64,000 nt of DNA from Lachnospiraceae bacterium (lineage in GTDB: Bacteria > Bacillota > Clostridia > Lachnospirales > Lachnospiraceae), in contig SVDN01000012.1 in NCBI GenBank assembly GCA_015057825.1, positions 22,074 through 86,073 of the forward strand, read 5' to 3'. Below the pieces are notes generated by a model. The model did not search any database. It saw only the letters and a list, made by a program, of their open reading frames with translations, and was not told where the DNA came from. Of this stretch, positions 26,725-37,646 are shown in pieces (the stretch's first letter is position 1; each line of letters begins with the position of its first letter). A program made the position numbers and the translations under genes.

Positions 26725-27854
26725 TTTATTATTTCATCCTTAGAAGCTTTTACGCTTCCCGAAATCATTGTTTTGCTTCCGCCGCCGCGTCCCTTCAAAC
26801 TTTCGTTTATATCTTTTGCCTTTTCCTTTAAATCCACATTCTCGCTTCCCAGAATGTAGTTGTAGCCATTTTTGTCATCCCCAATGAAGCCCGCTGCGAT
26901 TCCGCTTACCTTCTTCATAGCCTCGTTAATTAACTTTCTTAAGGCTATATTATTAAAGTGGGCTTCCATAAATACAATGTTTTTTCGGCCTTCCTCAATT
27001 GCTTTTATTTTATAAGCAATCAATTCTTCAAAGAGCTCGTCTTTTTGAGCTTTTAAGCTGTCATAGTCATCTTTTAACTTCTTTACCGCCAATGCGGTCT
27101 CGTCTGTTTTTGCCGAAAGAAGCGCTACTGTCTCATTGTTGTTTTTTTGCAGATTTCTGTAATCTTTAAGAGCATCAAGACCCGCCAAAATATAGAGCCT
27201 TGTTCCCCCTTTGTATTTTTCGAAGGATACTATTTTCACCAAACCTATTTCGCCGGAATAATTAACATGTGGTGCACAGCAAGCACACACATCATAGCCT
27301 TCAAATTCCACAATACGAACATTCTCTTCCAAATCCAGTTTGCTTCTATAACTTAAGCTTTTTAGTTCTTCGGGACTTGGGTATTTTATGTTAACCTTAA
27401 CATTTTCTGCAATTATCTTATTTGCAAGGTCTTCTATTTCATCCAAATCTTTTCTTGTAAAAGAGCCGTTAAAATCCATCGTAACCTGCTCTCCCAAATG
27501 AAAACCTATATTGTCATATCCGAACTTTTCATGAATAAGTCCCGATAATATATGTTCTCCCGAATGATGTTGAATGCAACGTAGGCGATTGTCAGGATCG
27601 ATTTTTCCCATAACTTTGCTTCCCACCTCTATAGGAGCAAGCGTATAATGAACAATCTCTTCGCCCTCTTCTTGCACATCAACCACTTCTGTTCCGCCAA
27701 GTGTGCCTTTATCGCAGGATTGTCCGCCGCCTTCAAAAAAGAAAGCCGTTTTATCAAGTATTATCCTATATCTTATATCGGCTTTTTCACAAGATTTCAC
27801 AAGAGCTTCGAACTCACAAATGTGACTGTCTTCATCAAAAATTTTCTTTGTCAT
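26709..27854 (-). CDS. Free-standing AlaRS-type editing protein with DHHA1 domain (AlaX-like)
   Basis: A 381-residue protein matching the editing half of alanyl-tRNA synthetase but lacking the synthetase core. The N-terminal beta-barrel (FFEGGGQ near 40-45) leads to the tRNA-SAD editing site with zinc ligands HHSGEH (97, 101) and CACCAPH (~190-196). A coiled coil (~240-280) and a C-terminal DHHA1-like domain (GRGGGSKTMISGS) follow. By family, these enzymes hydrolyse mischarged Ser- or Gly-tRNA(Ala) in trans. The coiled coil plus DHHA1 marks a long AlaX form. The gene is apparently monocistronic, with a TGn-extended -10 (27934-27939) upstream. Confidence 0.9.
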   Translation of the reverse strand: MTKKIFDEDSHICEFEALVKSCEKADIRYRIILDKTAFFFEGGGQSCDKGTLGGTEVVDVQEEGEEIVHYTLAPIEVGSKVMGKIDPDNRLRCIQHHSGEHILSGLIHEKFGYDNIGFHLGEQVTMDFNGSFTRKDLDEIEDLANKIIAENVKVNIKYPSPEELKSLSYRSKLDLEENVRIVEFEGYDVCACCAPHVNYSGEIGLVKIVSFEKYKGGTRLYILAGLDALKDYRNLQKNNNETVALLSAKTDETALAVKKLKDDYDSLKAQKDELFEELIAYKIKAIEEGRKNIVFMEAHFNNIALRKLINEAMKKVSGIAAGFIGDDKNGYNYILGSENVDLKEKAKDINESLKGRGGGSKTMISGSVKASKDEIIKYFAD

Positions 27855-27933
27855 TTAATATCCGTCTCCAATGTGGATTTATAATCTCCCCGACTATCCA
27901 TTTTATGGCTTTGAGGATTGTTTAATTGTAATA

Positions 27934-27939
27934 ATTATA
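27934..27939 (-). promoter_or_regulatory. Extended -10 for the AlaX-like gene
   Basis: Minus-strand TGATATAAT gives a TGn-extended TATAAT about 80 bases upstream of the start. No good -35 box is seen. Confidence 0.4.
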
Positions 27940-27999
27940 TCATAAGGCGCTGACCTTTTGTGATTTTAAGCCCTCTTTTAAAGAAAAAATCACAAAGTC

Positions 28000-28028
28000 T
28001 TGACATGAATTATTGTAAGTGTTATATT
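28000..28028 (+). promoter_or_regulatory. Sigma-A promoter for clpB
   Basis: TTGACA (28000-28005, perfect), 17-base spacer, TATATT (28023-28028), about 85 bases before the start. No CIRCE element and no tandem CtsR heptads are found around it. Confidence 0.75.
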
Positions 28029-28116
28029 ACTAATAGAACAAATAATTTATTGTAAATTCGTTTATCTTATATTTGCCTTTTAGGCAGCAAGTTTAAATGA
28101 AAGTGAGGTAGTTATT

Positions 28117-30720
28117 ATGGAATTAGAGATGTTTACACAAAAATCAAGAGAAGCCATCTCCGATTGTCAGAAGATTGCATATGATTTTTCGCATCAACAG
28201 ATAGATCTTGAACATTTATTATATGCTCTTATAAATCAGGAGAACGGGCTTATCGGGGAACTTTTCACTAAAATGGAGATTGACCCGAAGGTTTTTAATG
28301 CTCAGTTGGAAGGGCTCTTGAGGGCTCGTCCGAAAGTATCGGGAGGCAATCTTTATGCCACACAGGATTTTGACAAGGTTCTTCGCTATTCGGAGGATGA
28401 GTCAAAGGCTATGGGAGACGAATTTATTTCCGTTGAACATATTTTCCTTTCCCTGCTTAAACACCCAAACGATGCATTAAAGAAACTTTTTAAGGATTTT
28501 AATATTACAAAAGACCGCTTCCTTGGAGTGCTTTCGGAAGTGCGAGGTTCAAAAAAAGTTACCAGTGAAAATCCCGAAGACACTTACAACACTTTGGAAA
28601 AATACGCCACAAACCTGGTGGAACGCGCAAGAGCTCAAAAGCTTGATCCTGTTATAGGTCGTGATGAGGAAATCAGAAACGTTATTCGTATCCTTTCGCG
28701 TAAAACAAAAAACAATCCTGTTTTAATCGGTGAACCGGGTGTCGGCAAAACCGCCGTTGTGGAAGGTCTTGCTCAACGTATTGTAAAAGGTGATGTTCCC
28801 GTAGGCCTTAAAGATAAAGAAATCTTTGCGCTTGATATGGGTGCTTTGATTGCCGGAGCCAAATACAGAGGTGAATTTGAGGAACGTCTTAAAGCCGTAT
28901 TGGACGAGGTTAAACAAAGCGATGGTCGAATCATCTTATTCATCGATGAAATTCATACCATTGTAGGTGCCGGTAAAACCGAGGGTTCCATGGATGCCGG
29001 CAATATGCTTAAACCTATGCTTGCAAGAGGCGAGCTTCATTGTATTGGTGCAACAACTCTTGATGAGCACAGAAAATACATCGAAAAAGACCCGGCTTTG
29101 GAACGTCGTTTCCAACCTGTTATGGTTGACGAACCGGATGTTGAAGATACCATTTCCATTCTTAGAGGGCTGAAAGAACGTTACGAAGTTTATCATGGTG
29201 TTAAAATCACCGATTCCGCCTTGGTTTCGGCAGCGGTTTTGTCAGACAGATATATTTCGGACCGTTTCTTGCCGGATAAAGCCATTGACCTTATTGATGA
29301 GGCTTGCGCCCTTATTAAAACCGAGCTGGATTCCATGCCGACGGAACTTGACGAACTTCGTCACAAACTGATGCAGATGGAAATCGAAGAAACGGCTCTT
29401 AAGAAAGAAACGGACAATTTAAGTCGCGAACGTCTGTCAAATCTTCAAAAGGAATTGGCGGAAATCAAAGATGAATACAACAACAAGGTTGCAAAATGGG
29501 AAAACGAAAAATCCAGCGTTTCATCCTTAAGTAAGTTACGTGAAGAAATTGAAGATTTGAACAATCAAATTCAAATTGCGGAGCGCGACTACGATCTCGA
29601 AAAGGTTGCGGAAATCAAATACGGACGTCTTCCTCAGGCAAAGCAGGCTTTGGAAGAGGCCGAAAAGCAGGTTAAAGACAAGGACTTAAGCCTGGTTAGA
29701 GAGGCTGTTTCCGAAGAAGAAATTGCTCAAATCATTTCAAGATGGACCGGCATTCCGGTTTCCAAGCTTACTGAATCGGAGCGTAGCAAAACCTTGAATT
29801 TGCCTAATATTCTTCATAAGAGAGTTATCGGACAGGACACGGCCGTTACTCTTATCAGCGAGGCGATTATGCGTTCCAAGGCCGGCATAAAAGATCCTAC
29901 AAAACCTATAGGTTCATTCCTTTTCCTTGGACCTACGGGTGTTGGTAAAACAGAGCTTGCAAAAGCCTTGGCAGAAAGCCTTTTTGATAACGAGAACAAC
30001 ATCGTTCGTATCGATATGAGTGAATATATGGAGAAACACTCAGTGTCACGTCTTGTGGGAGCGCCTCCGGGATATGTGGGATACGATGAAGGCGGACAAT
30101 TAACCGAAGCCGTAAGAAGAAAACCTTACAGTGTTATCCTTTTTGATGAAATTGAAAAGGCCCATCCCGATGTTTTCAACATTCTCTTACAAGTGTTGGA
30201 TGACGGTAGAATTACCGATTCTCAGGGACGTACGGTTGATTTTAAAAACACCATTATCATCCTTACATCAAACCTCGGTTCTCCGTTTATTTTGCAGGAT
30301 ATTGACGATAATTCAAGCTCTGATAATTTGGAAATTTCGGATACTACCAAAGATCTTGTAATGAACGAGCTTAAAGCACATTTCAGGCCTGAGTTTTTAA
30401 ACAGACTGGACGAGATTATAATGTTTAATCCACTTTCAAAATCCAACATCGGAGCCATTGTGGATTTGCTTATGCTTGAACTTAACAAGCGTTTGGCCAT
30501 GAAAGAGCTGAAAGTTAAACTTACTGAAAATGCAAAATCATTTATAATCGACAACGGCTACGATCCGGTTTACGGTGCCAGACCTCTTAAGAGATTCTTG
30601 CAAAAACATGTTGAAACCCTTGCTGCTACGGAGATTTTAAAAGGTGACATTAAGGCAGGCCAGACATTGACTATAGATTTTGATTCAACGCTTGATAAAC
30701 TAGTGGCAAATGCTGAATAA
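28117..30720 (+). CDS. clpB: ATP-dependent disaggregase ClpB
   Basis: An 867-residue Hsp100 chaperone. The N-terminal Clp-N double repeat (~1-150) precedes NBD1 with Walker A GEPGVGKT (~205-212) and Walker B LFIDEIHT. The coiled-coil M domain (~410-530) separates it from NBD2, whose Walker A is GPTGVGKT (~605-612) and which carries the pore motif [11 protein letters not shown]. Presence of the M domain and lack of an IGF/ClpP-docking loop distinguish ClpB from ClpC/ClpA. It rescues aggregated proteins with DnaK/DnaJ. GAGG lies eight bases before the ATG. pyk starts 86 bases downstream. Confidence 0.96.
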   Translation: MELEMFTQKSREAISDCQKIAYDFSHQQIDLEHLLYALINQENGLIGELFTKMEIDPKVFNAQLEGLLRARPKVSGGNLYATQDFDKVLRYSEDESKAMGDEFISVEHIFLSLLKHPNDALKKLFKDFNITKDRFLGVLSEVRGSKKVTSENPEDTYNTLEKYATNLVERARAQKLDPVIGRDEEIRNVIRILSRKTKNNPVLIGEPGVGKTAVVEGLAQRIVKGDVPVGLKDKEIFALDMGALIAGAKYRGEFEERLKAVLDEVKQSDGRIILFIDEIHTIVGAGKTEGSMDAGNMLKPMLARGELHCIGATTLDEHRKYIEKDPALERRFQPVMVDEPDVEDTISILRGLKERYEVYHGVKITDSALVSAAVLSDRYISDRFLPDKAIDLIDEACALIKTELDSMPTELDELRHKLMQMEIEETALKKETDNLSRERLSNLQKELAEIKDEYNNKVAKWENEKSSVSSLSKLREEIEDLNNQIQIAERDYDLEKVAEIKYGRLPQAKQALEEAEKQVKDKDLSLVREAVSEEEIAQIISRWTGIPVSKLTESERSKTLNLPNILHKRVIGQDTAVTLISEAIMRSKAGIKDPTKPIGSFLFLGPTGVGKTELAKALAESLFDNENNIVRIDMSEYMEKHSVSRLVGAPPGYVGYDEGGQLTEAVRRKPYSVILFDEIEKAHPDVFNILLQVLDDGRITDSQGRTVDFKNTIIILTSNLGSPFILQDIDDNSSSDNLEISDTTKDLVMNELKAHFRPEFLNRLDEIIMFNPLSKSNIGAIVDLLMLELNKRLAMKELKVKLTENAKSFIIDNGYDPVYGARPLKRFLQKHVETLAATEILKGDIKAGQTLTIDFDSTLDKLVANAE

Positions 30721-30806
30721 TTATGCTATACTAGGGACTAGGATGAGAGGAATTATTGTATTGATTTTAATACAATTATACAGAATATAGATTGGAGGAA
30801 TAATTT

Positions 30807-32222
30807 TTGAGAAATACTAAAATTATTTGTACACTTGGTCCCGCAGTTGACAGCGACCAGATGGTTGAAGAGCTTATAAAAGCCGGAATGAACTGTGCCC
30901 GCATGAATTTCTCTCACGGAACTCATGAAGAGCAAAAGGTCAGAATCGACAGAGTTAAGCGAATTCGTGAGAAATTGAATGCCAATGTGGCTATTTTGCT
31001 TGATACAAAAGGTCCGGAAATTCGTGTTAGGGATTTTAAGGACGGCAAAGTTGTTTTGGAACCGGGAAAAGAATTTGTTCTTTCTTCGGGAGATTTCCTC
31101 GGTGATGCGACAAAAGTTGCCACAACTTATCCGGATCTTGCAAAATACGTTACTTTGGGTTCGGAGATTCTTATTGACGACGGTCATATTGTTTTAAGCG
31201 TTACCGGAATCGACGGAAACGACGTAAAGTGTATCGTTGTTATTGGCGGTAAGGTTTCAAACCACAAGGGTGTTAACATTCCGAATGTTACCATTCCTAT
31301 GCCTTACTTAAGCGAAGTGGATAAAAATGATATTCTGTTCGGCATTGAAAACGATATTGATTTTGTTGCTGCTTCTTTTACTCGTACGGCTTGGGATATT
31401 ATCGATCTCAGAGAGTTTTTGAACTCAAACGGCGGAGATAAAATAAAGATAATTGCAAAGATTGAGAATGCATCCGGTATCGACAGTCTTGATGAAATTA
31501 TTAAATATGCCGACGGTGTTATGATAGCCCGCGGTGATATGGGTGTTGAAATGGATTATACGGTTATACCGGGCATTCAAAAGCAAATGATCAGAAAATG
31601 CTACAAAAAAGGCGTTCCCGTTGTTACCGCAACACAGATGCTTGAATCCATGACTGCCAGCCCTATTCCTACAAGAGCTGAAGTTTCGGACGTTGCCAAT
31701 GCTGTTTATTCGGGAACAACCATTGTTATGCTTTCGGGAGAAACCGCTGCAGGCGATTATCCTATAGAAGCCGTTAAAGCAATGTCGGATATTGTAACGG
31801 CTGCCGAGAAAGAATCATCTTACAAGCCTGTTATTCCATTTGAAAAGCTTGAGCTTGAAAAAGATATTGCCACAACAATTTCCCTTGCTGCCTGTGATGC
31901 CGCAAGATATATAGATGCATCGGCAATTCTTGTTGTAACAAGAAGCGGACGTACAGCTCACTTAATAGCCGATTTTCATCCTAACTGCCCTATTATTGCG
32001 GCGGTTACAAAAGAAAAGGCTGCAAGACAGCTTGCTCTTGCCCGCGGTGTTTCGGCATATGTTGTTGAAGATCAGGCTTCTGCCGAGAGTCTTTTCGAAT
32101 ATGCATTGGAGGTTGCAAGACAAAACGGAGAAATATCTCCGGGAGATACGGTTGTTATCGTTGCGGGTGGTTCCGTTGTAAAACGCGCACCTTCCGATAT
32201 GCTCAAAATCACAACCATTTAA
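30807..32222 (+). CDS. pyk: Pyruvate kinase
   Basis: Glycolytic enzyme converting phosphoenolpyruvate and ADP to pyruvate and ATP. The 471-residue length fits the short form without the extra C-terminal PEP-utiliser-like domain common in Bacillus. Motifs seen: RMNFSHG near the N terminus, LDTKGPEIR, the signature IKIIAKIEN with the catalytic Lys, MIARGDMGVE and the C-terminal allosteric domain with VVTRSGRTA. The start is a TTG with GGAGG eight bases upstream; no ATG in frame fits. A strong terminator follows. Confidence 0.96.
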   Translation: MRNTKIICTLGPAVDSDQMVEELIKAGMNCARMNFSHGTHEEQKVRIDRVKRIREKLNANVAILLDTKGPEIRVRDFKDGKVVLEPGKEFVLSSGDFLGDATKVATTYPDLAKYVTLGSEILIDDGHIVLSVTGIDGNDVKCIVVIGGKVSNHKGVNIPNVTIPMPYLSEVDKNDILFGIENDIDFVAASFTRTAWDIIDLREFLNSNGGDKIKIIAKIENASGIDSLDEIIKYADGVMIARGDMGVEMDYTVIPGIQKQMIRKCYKKGVPVVTATQMLESMTASPIPTRAEVSDVANAVYSGTTIVMLSGETAAGDYPIEAVKAMSDIVTAAEKESSYKPVIPFEKLELEKDIATTISLAACDAARYIDASAILVVTRSGRTAHLIADFHPNCPIIAAVTKEKAARQLALARGVSAYVVEDQASAESLFEYALEVARQNGEISPGDTVVIVAGGSVVKRAPSDMLKITTI

Positions 32223-32239
32223 TAAATACCGATTAAATC

Positions 32240-32275
32240 AAAAGAACATGAATCCTAGGACTCATGTTCTTTTTT
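32240..32275. terminator. Intrinsic terminator after pyk
   Basis: AAAAGAACATGA pairs with TCATGTTCTTTT with T-run at 32270-32275. The A-rich left arm makes it usable from both sides, also for the convergent zinc-ribbon TPR gene. Confidence 0.87.
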
Positions 32276-32317
32276 ATTATCATTTTTATCTTTTTGTTTT
32301 TATGCTTGAATCTTCTT

Positions 32318-33676
32318 CTACTGAATAGCCGCTTGTGCACGTTCGGCCTGCGCTGTTCCCGGGAAGCTTTCCACAACTTTTTGATATGTTGCGTTTGCAT
32401 TGGCCGTATCACCCTTTGCGGTATAGGACATACCCAGGTTGTAGAGATGATCCGGATTTGTGGCATCATATTTTGCACATCTTTCAAAATATGCAATGGC
32501 ATTGTCGTAATCGCCCGAATTGTAAGCATTCCAAGCGGTTTGATTTGCCTGATTTGTAGCCTGTGCCAAGCAATCTGCCGCAAATGCGTTATATAAAGCT
32601 ACAAAGTTTTCGGATTTACCCTCCAAAGTTGTGATTGCATATAAATAATCCGCTGACTCTACATATGCTTTAGCCGTATATTTATTGTATGCCGCAATCA
32701 AATAATCATAATCGTTGATAGTGGCTTCGTAAGCGGCTTTTGCATCAGCCGTCTGATTATCATTTTCCGAAAGCTGGCTTATGGTTGTTTCCAAGGAGGT
32801 TATCTTTGTTTCGTATTCCAATACCACCTGCTTGTACTCCGAACGTACGGAAGCTGTTTTTGCGGGAGTAACAAGGAAAAGAATAATTGCCGCACCGATT
32901 ATAACACCGATAATAATATTTATAATTGTCATTGTCGGCTTGGAATATTCCTTAAAGCTGTAATTAGGTATAATAACATCATTTCCGCTAAGAGGCTTCT
33001 TTTGTGCCTCAAGAGCGCGTTTTTCCTTCTTTTCGCGAGGTGAAATATTTGCCTCGGAAACCGCAAGCTGTTCTCTTATTTCCGTAAGGAAACGTATACT
33101 TTTTGTATTTGTATTATCTACCTTTAATGCACCTACAATGGCACGTCTTGCTTTATCATACTCGCCGGCACGCATATGAAGAAGGGCCAAGAGCTGATTG
33201 CCTTTAACATAGTTCGGCGTAATCGTAAGTACTTTTTTTAACTGAATAACAGCAAGGTCATAATTGCCCTGTTTTGCATATTCCAAAGCTTTGTTATATT
33301 TTTTGATTGTCTGGTTAACAGTCTCCAAACGGGATTGGTTATTTTGTATTGCATTTAAATACTTAACCGCAATATTGTCCTCAGGCTGAAAATTCTTGCT
33401 GATTACCCAATGCGAAAGAGCTTCCGAAACTTCGCCTACTTCGTAGTAAACAAGTCCGAGAAGATTTCTTGCATTGATGTTTTTCTTGTTCATCTTCAGG
33501 CTTTGGTGAAGAAAATAAATTGCACCCGACAAGTCTCTTGTTTGAGCTTTTTCCAACGCAACGTTGTATAGTGCGTTAGAGCTATATACAATTTTTTTGT
33601 AATATGTAACATCCGCACCGCAAAACTCGCAATGGTTTCCTTCGGTCAGATGATTATCGCATTTATAGCACTGCAT
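32318..33676 (-). CDS. Zinc-ribbon, TPR-repeat membrane protein
   Basis: A 452-residue protein. The N terminus is a small zinc ribbon (C3, C6, C16, C19). Residues ~30-210 hold about five TPR-like helix pairs (ARNLLGLVYYEVGEVSEAL, GNYDLAVIQLKKVLTITPNY). A single transmembrane helix lies at ~244-268. The outer part has a coiled coil (~275-310) and further TPR units at the end (GDYDNAIAYFERCAKYDATN, LGMSYTAKGDTANANATYQK). So TPRs stand on both faces of the membrane with the zinc ribbon inside. It is last in the operon, downstream of the 48-residue gene. Function unknown; a scaffold is likely. AGAGG precedes the ATG. Confidence 0.83.
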   Translation of the reverse strand: MQCYKCDNHLTEGNHCEFCGADVTYYKKIVYSSNALYNVALEKAQTRDLSGAIYFLHQSLKMNKKNINARNLLGLVYYEVGEVSEALSHWVISKNFQPEDNIAVKYLNAIQNNQSRLETVNQTIKKYNKALEYAKQGNYDLAVIQLKKVLTITPNYVKGNQLLALLHMRAGEYDKARRAIVGALKVDNTNTKSIRFLTEIREQLAVSEANISPREKKEKRALEAQKKPLSGNDVIIPNYSFKEYSKPTMTIINIIIGVIIGAAIILFLVTPAKTASVRSEYKQVVLEYETKITSLETTISQLSENDNQTADAKAAYEATINDYDYLIAAYNKYTAKAYVESADYLYAITTLEGKSENFVALYNAFAADCLAQATNQANQTAWNAYNSGDYDNAIAYFERCAKYDATNPDHLYNLGMSYTAKGDTANANATYQKVVESFPGTAQAERAQAAIQ

Positions 33677-33694
33677 AATCTGTCCTCTTTCACA

Positions 33695-33841
33695 CTATTT
33701 GTTCTTCTTCATGTCTTCCATCATCTGCAACATAACATCCGTCATGTCCGTAATCTGGTTTTCGTTATATATCGCATCTTCAACCTGATCGATTTCAAGG
33801 CTTGGATAAAACTTCTTTATTTCTTCATCAAAATTAATCAT
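33695..33841 (-). CDS. 48-residue acidic small protein
   Basis: A short gene between valS and the zinc-ribbon TPR gene. The ATG at 33841 follows AAGGAG by six bases, one of the best ribosome sites in the operon. The peptide begins MINFDEEIKKFYPSLEID and ends in a Met-rich amphipathic helix (VMLQMMEDMKKNK). It is acidic, has no signal peptide or membrane helix and resembles no family I know. It lies 27 bases after valS and 18 bases before the TPR gene. The ribosome site, spacing and codon pattern make it a real gene rather than chance; homologues would settle it. Confidence 0.72.
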   Translation of the reverse strand: MINFDEEIKKFYPSLEIDQVEDAIYNENQITDMTDVMLQMMEDMKKNK

Positions 33842-33868
33842 GTCTTTCTCCTTTTTTGGAAATGTAAG

Positions 33869-36505
33869 CTAGATCATTCTTTCAAGCTGCATTTTTACCT
33901 GTTCCATCATTTGCTCGTATTTTTCCTTCTTTGCTCTCTCTTCGGCAATTTTCTTTTCAGGTGCCTTTGATACAAAGTTAGGATTAGCAAGCATTTTATT
34001 AACACGTTCAAGCTCTGCTTCAAGTTTCTTTTCTTCTTCCTTGAGACGAGCTATTTCTTTTTCGCTGTCTACAAGCTGATCCAACGGAATATAAATAACG
34101 GCATCCGAAGTTACGACCGAAACCGCATCGTCACCGATTCCCGATTTGTCGCTTTGGATTTTAACTTCGCTTGCAAAACCAAGAGTTGCAAAGAAAACTT
34201 TTCCTTTTTCGAAAGTTTCTTTTACAAAATCTTTTTCGCTTACTACTATTACTTCTGCCTTTTTGCTGTTAGGAACATTTAAGTTCTTTCTGGCATTTCT
34301 TATTCCTCTTACAGCTTCTTTTATAAGTTCAACTTCCGCCTCGGAATCTGCATAATTATTTGCTTCGTCGTATTCCGGCCATTTTGAAATCATTATGGAT
34401 TCTTCCTCAGACTGAATCGTACAAAAGATTTCTTCTGTTATAAACGGCATATATGGATGCAAAAGTTTAAGAGCAATAATAAGCACTTCTTTAAGAGTGT
34501 ATAATGCCGCATCTCTTGTTAAATCATCTTTATTATAAAGGCGCGGCTTAACCATTTCAATATACCAATCGCAGAATTCTTCCCATACAAAGTCGTAAAT
34601 CTTGTCTGCGGCTATTCCAAGCTCGAATTTTTCGATATTTTCCGTAACATCTTTAACAAGCTTGTTGGCCTTTGAAATAATCCACTTATCAGCATCCGTA
34701 AGGGCATTTTTATCCACTGATTTAATGCCGTCTTCCGGCATATTCATCATAATGAAACGTGATGCATTCCAGATTTTGTTTGCAAAGTTTCTGCTTGCCT
34801 CCACTCTTTCCATATAGAAGCGCATGTCATTGCCCGGCGCATTACCTGTAATCAATGTAAATCTAAGGGCATCCGCACCGTATTTTGCGATTATTTCAAG
34901 AGGATCGATACCGTTATTTAAAGATTTACTCATTTTACGTCCTTGACTGTCTCTTACAAGCCCGTGGAAAAGTACGTATTTAAACGGTTTTTCTCCCATT
35001 TGCTCATAGCCCGAGAATATCATTCTGATAACCCAAAAGAAAATGATATCATAGCCCGTTACAAGTACATCTGTCGGGTAAAAATATTCCAAATCTTTTG
35101 TTTTTTCAGGCCAGCCCAATGTGGAGAACGGCCAAAGGGCAGAAGAAAACCATGTATCCAAAGTATCTTCGTCTTGTTTGAAATGCGTTGAACCACACTT
35201 AGGACATTTATCCGGTTTTCCCGTTGTTACAACAACTTCACCGCATTCCTCACAATAAAATGCCGGAATTTGATGTCCCCACCAAAGCTGTCTTGAAATA
35301 CACCAGTCTCTGATATTGTCTGTCCAGTTATAATAAATCTTATCCATTCTTTCCGGGATAAGCCGGATTTCTTTATTTTTAACGGCCTCAACCGCAGGCT
35401 TTATAAGCTCGTCCATTTTAACGAACCATTGCGGTTTGATTAAAGGCTCGACTATGCTTTTACACCTGTCATGTGTTCCCACAGCATGAGAGTGATCCTC
35501 GATTTTTACCAAGAATCCGCCTGCTTCCAAATCAGCAACAATTGCTTTGCGGGCTTCATATCTGTCCATTCCCGCATACTTGCCTCCGAGAGAGTTGATT
35601 GTTGCATCATCGTTCATTATGTTGATTTCAGGAAGATTATGACGTTTTCCCACTTCAAAGTCGTTAGGATCATGCGCCGGTGTAATTTTTACAACACCCG
35701 TTCCGAATTCCATGTCAACATATTCATCTCCGATAATCGGTATTTCTTTGTTAACAAGCGGCAAAATTACATTTTTGCCGATTAAATCTTTATATCTGTC
35801 ATCCTTTGGATTTACCGCTACCGCGCTATCTCCAAGCATTGTTTCCGGACGTGTTGTGGCAAGTTGAATGTATTTATCCGTTCCCACAATAGGATATCTT
35901 AAATGCCAAAAATGTCCCGCTTTTTCTTCATGTTCAACTTCCGCATCCGAAATGGATGTTTTACATACCGGACACCAGTTGATTATTTTTGATCCTTTAT
36001 AAATAAGTCCTTTATTGTAAAGTTTAACGAAAACTTCTTTTACGGCCTTATTGCAGCCCTCATCCATTGTAAAACGTTCTCTGTCCCAATCGCATGACGA
36101 GCCGAGCTTTTTAAGCTGATTAATAATTCTTCCGCCGTATTCTTTTTTCCATTCCCAAGCACGCTCCAAGAACTCTTCTCTTGTTAAATCGTCTTTTGTG
36201 ATGCCTTCTTTTTTGAGCTGCTCAAGTATTTTTACTTCGGTTGCGATGCTGGCATGGTCCGTTCCCGGTTGCCAAAGTGCATTGTAACCTTGCATTCTTT
36301 TTACACGAATAATAATGTCCTGCATTGTATTATCGAGGGCATGTCCCATATGGAGCTGTCCCGTGATATTTGGAGGCGGTATTATTATTGTAAATGGTTT
36401 TTTGTTTTCATCCGGCTCTGCGTGAAAATACTTCTTTTCAAGCCATTTATCATAAAGTCTCTGCTCAATGTCGGCAGGATTATAGGTTTTTTCGAGTTCT
36501 TTCAT
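33869..36505 (-). CDS. valS: Valyl-tRNA synthetase
   Basis: An 878-residue class I synthetase charging tRNA(Val). The HIGH-type signature HMGH lies at 52-55 ([15 protein letters not shown]), the CP1 editing domain occupies ~190-350, a zinc-binding CEECG...CPKCG insert follows, and KMSKS is near 522. The C-terminal ~65 residues form the coiled coil that binds tRNA ([19 protein letters not shown]). The gene is embedded between uncharacterised genes, 50 bases after the coiled-coil membrane protein gene. No T-box leader fits in that gap, so it depends on the upstream promoter. Confidence 0.97.
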   Translation of the reverse strand: MKELEKTYNPADIEQRLYDKWLEKKYFHAEPDENKKPFTIIIPPPNITGQLHMGHALDNTMQDIIIRVKRMQGYNALWQPGTDHASIATEVKILEQLKKEGITKDDLTREEFLERAWEWKKEYGGRIINQLKKLGSSCDWDRERFTMDEGCNKAVKEVFVKLYNKGLIYKGSKIINWCPVCKTSISDAEVEHEEKAGHFWHLRYPIVGTDKYIQLATTRPETMLGDSAVAVNPKDDRYKDLIGKNVILPLVNKEIPIIGDEYVDMEFGTGVVKITPAHDPNDFEVGKRHNLPEINIMNDDATINSLGGKYAGMDRYEARKAIVADLEAGGFLVKIEDHSHAVGTHDRCKSIVEPLIKPQWFVKMDELIKPAVEAVKNKEIRLIPERMDKIYYNWTDNIRDWCISRQLWWGHQIPAFYCEECGEVVVTTGKPDKCPKCGSTHFKQDEDTLDTWFSSALWPFSTLGWPEKTKDLEYFYPTDVLVTGYDIIFFWVIRMIFSGYEQMGEKPFKYVLFHGLVRDSQGRKMSKSLNNGIDPLEIIAKYGADALRFTLITGNAPGNDMRFYMERVEASRNFANKIWNASRFIMMNMPEDGIKSVDKNALTDADKWIISKANKLVKDVTENIEKFELGIAADKIYDFVWEEFCDWYIEMVKPRLYNKDDLTRDAALYTLKEVLIIALKLLHPYMPFITEEIFCTIQSEEESIMISKWPEYDEANNYADSEAEVELIKEAVRGIRNARKNLNVPNSKKAEVIVVSEKDFVKETFEKGKVFFATLGFASEVKIQSDKSGIGDDAVSVVTSDAVIYIPLDQLVDSEKEIARLKEEEKKLEAELERVNKMLANPNFVSKAPEKKIAEERAKKEKYEQMMEQVKMQLERMI

Positions 36506-36555
36506 CGTGTTTATAAAAATCCTTTCCGTCTTTTTTAATCCCTGAAATAAATATT

Positions 36556-37623
36556 TTAGAATGCATCTCCGTATTTTGCAAGTATTTTCATAATTACTTT
36601 TGCATTTTCGGGATCGCTTGCTATCATTTCTTTTAATTTTTCTTTTACAATATCCATTGCCTCAACATTCTTTTGTATTTTGTTTCTTAAGCTTTGGCGT
36701 TGACCGTAAAGCGCTTCTTTAATGCGTTCCATCTCTTTGTTGTCGTAAAGCGCATTAACTTGCGTAAGCCAAATGGATGTATCATAAAGCTTTTCGCTTT
36801 CGAGGGCTTCCAAAATTTTGCCGTTTAACTCATATAATCTTTGAGACGCAGCTTTGTATACCTCTCTGTTTTTTAATATCATGTCATACTGCTGCCACTT
36901 TTTGCTAAGCTCGTAGGAACTGTTAACATCATACTTTTCATACATAAAATCAAGTCCGTTGTAGGCATTTACGTATTTTAGCTTAATTCTGTTTTGCAGT
37001 CCTATGGCCTTGTTGTTTTTTAATTCGATGATTTTCATCTCGCGTTTGGTTTTTGCAACCGCCAGCAAAAGAAGCGCCACCAAAAAGGCGGCAATTGCTA
37101 TTGTTACATATATGGCAACCGTCATATTTATGTCCAAAGCTCCCATGCATATTGCATAAACAATCATGAGAATTACCGTGGATACGATTATTACTTTCAT
37201 GAGACCCTGATAAAGTCTTCCTCTTTCTTTCAAATAGGACCATTCCATTTGGAGTGCCTGACGCTCTCCCTCAAGCTTTCTCAAATCCCCCTTTACCATG
37301 GAATATCTTTTTTCGTTTTCTTCCATGTTCTGAAGAATTTTCGGAAGATTCGGCTCCTCGTCTTTTATTGCCTGATATTCTATATTTGTAACTATTTCGG
37401 ACTCTTGCTTATATTCTTTTTTGTCCTTTTCGATTATTTGAAACATCTTGGCATAGCCCGCAAGCTCATCCCTCTTTTCGGGACTCATATTCTCGATTTT
37501 TTGAATATCGGAAATATAATAGCCCACAGTTTCGTATTCTTCTTTCTGGTTATCTATTAAATTACCGATTTCAACAGCCTGCTCGCATATTTCCTCAAAG
37601 GCCTTTACATCCTCTTTTCTCAT
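36556..37623 (-). CDS. Coiled-coil protein with two central membrane helices
   Basis: A 355-residue protein of unknown family. Residues 1-140 are charged and helical with heptad-like spacing. Two hydrophobic helices (~142-160 and ~167-190) with a short loop follow. Residues ~195-355 are again charged coiled coil. Both large parts should face the cytoplasm, giving a hairpin-anchored scaffold shape. Upstream is the 256-residue TPR-like gene (23-base gap) and downstream is valS (50-base gap). The arrangement suggests that it tethers the neighbouring soluble TPR and Hsp70-like proteins to the membrane, which is inference. Confidence 0.75.
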   Translation of the reverse strand: MRKEDVKAFEEICEQAVEIGNLIDNQKEEYETVGYYISDIQKIENMSPEKRDELAGYAKMFQIIEKDKKEYKQESEIVTNIEYQAIKDEEPNLPKILQNMEENEKRYSMVKGDLRKLEGERQALQMEWSYLKERGRLYQGLMKVIIVSTVILMIVYAICMGALDINMTVAIYVTIAIAAFLVALLLLAVAKTKREMKIIELKNNKAIGLQNRIKLKYVNAYNGLDFMYEKYDVNSSYELSKKWQQYDMILKNREVYKAASQRLYELNGKILEALESEKLYDTSIWLTQVNALYDNKEMERIKEALYGQRQSLRNKIQKNVEAMDIVKEKLKEMIASDPENAKVIMKILAKYGDAF

Positions 37624-37646
37624 AAATATCTCCCAATTGCTTAAAT

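Noticed and set aside
27940..28116. CIRCE or CtsR heat-shock operator before clpB
   Set aside because: No TTAGCACTC inverted repeat is present, and only a single GGTCA-like heptad occurs instead of the tandem CtsR repeat.
36506..36555. T-box leader for valS
   Set aside because: The gap is 50 bases, too short for a T-box, and no specifier or terminator structure is seen.
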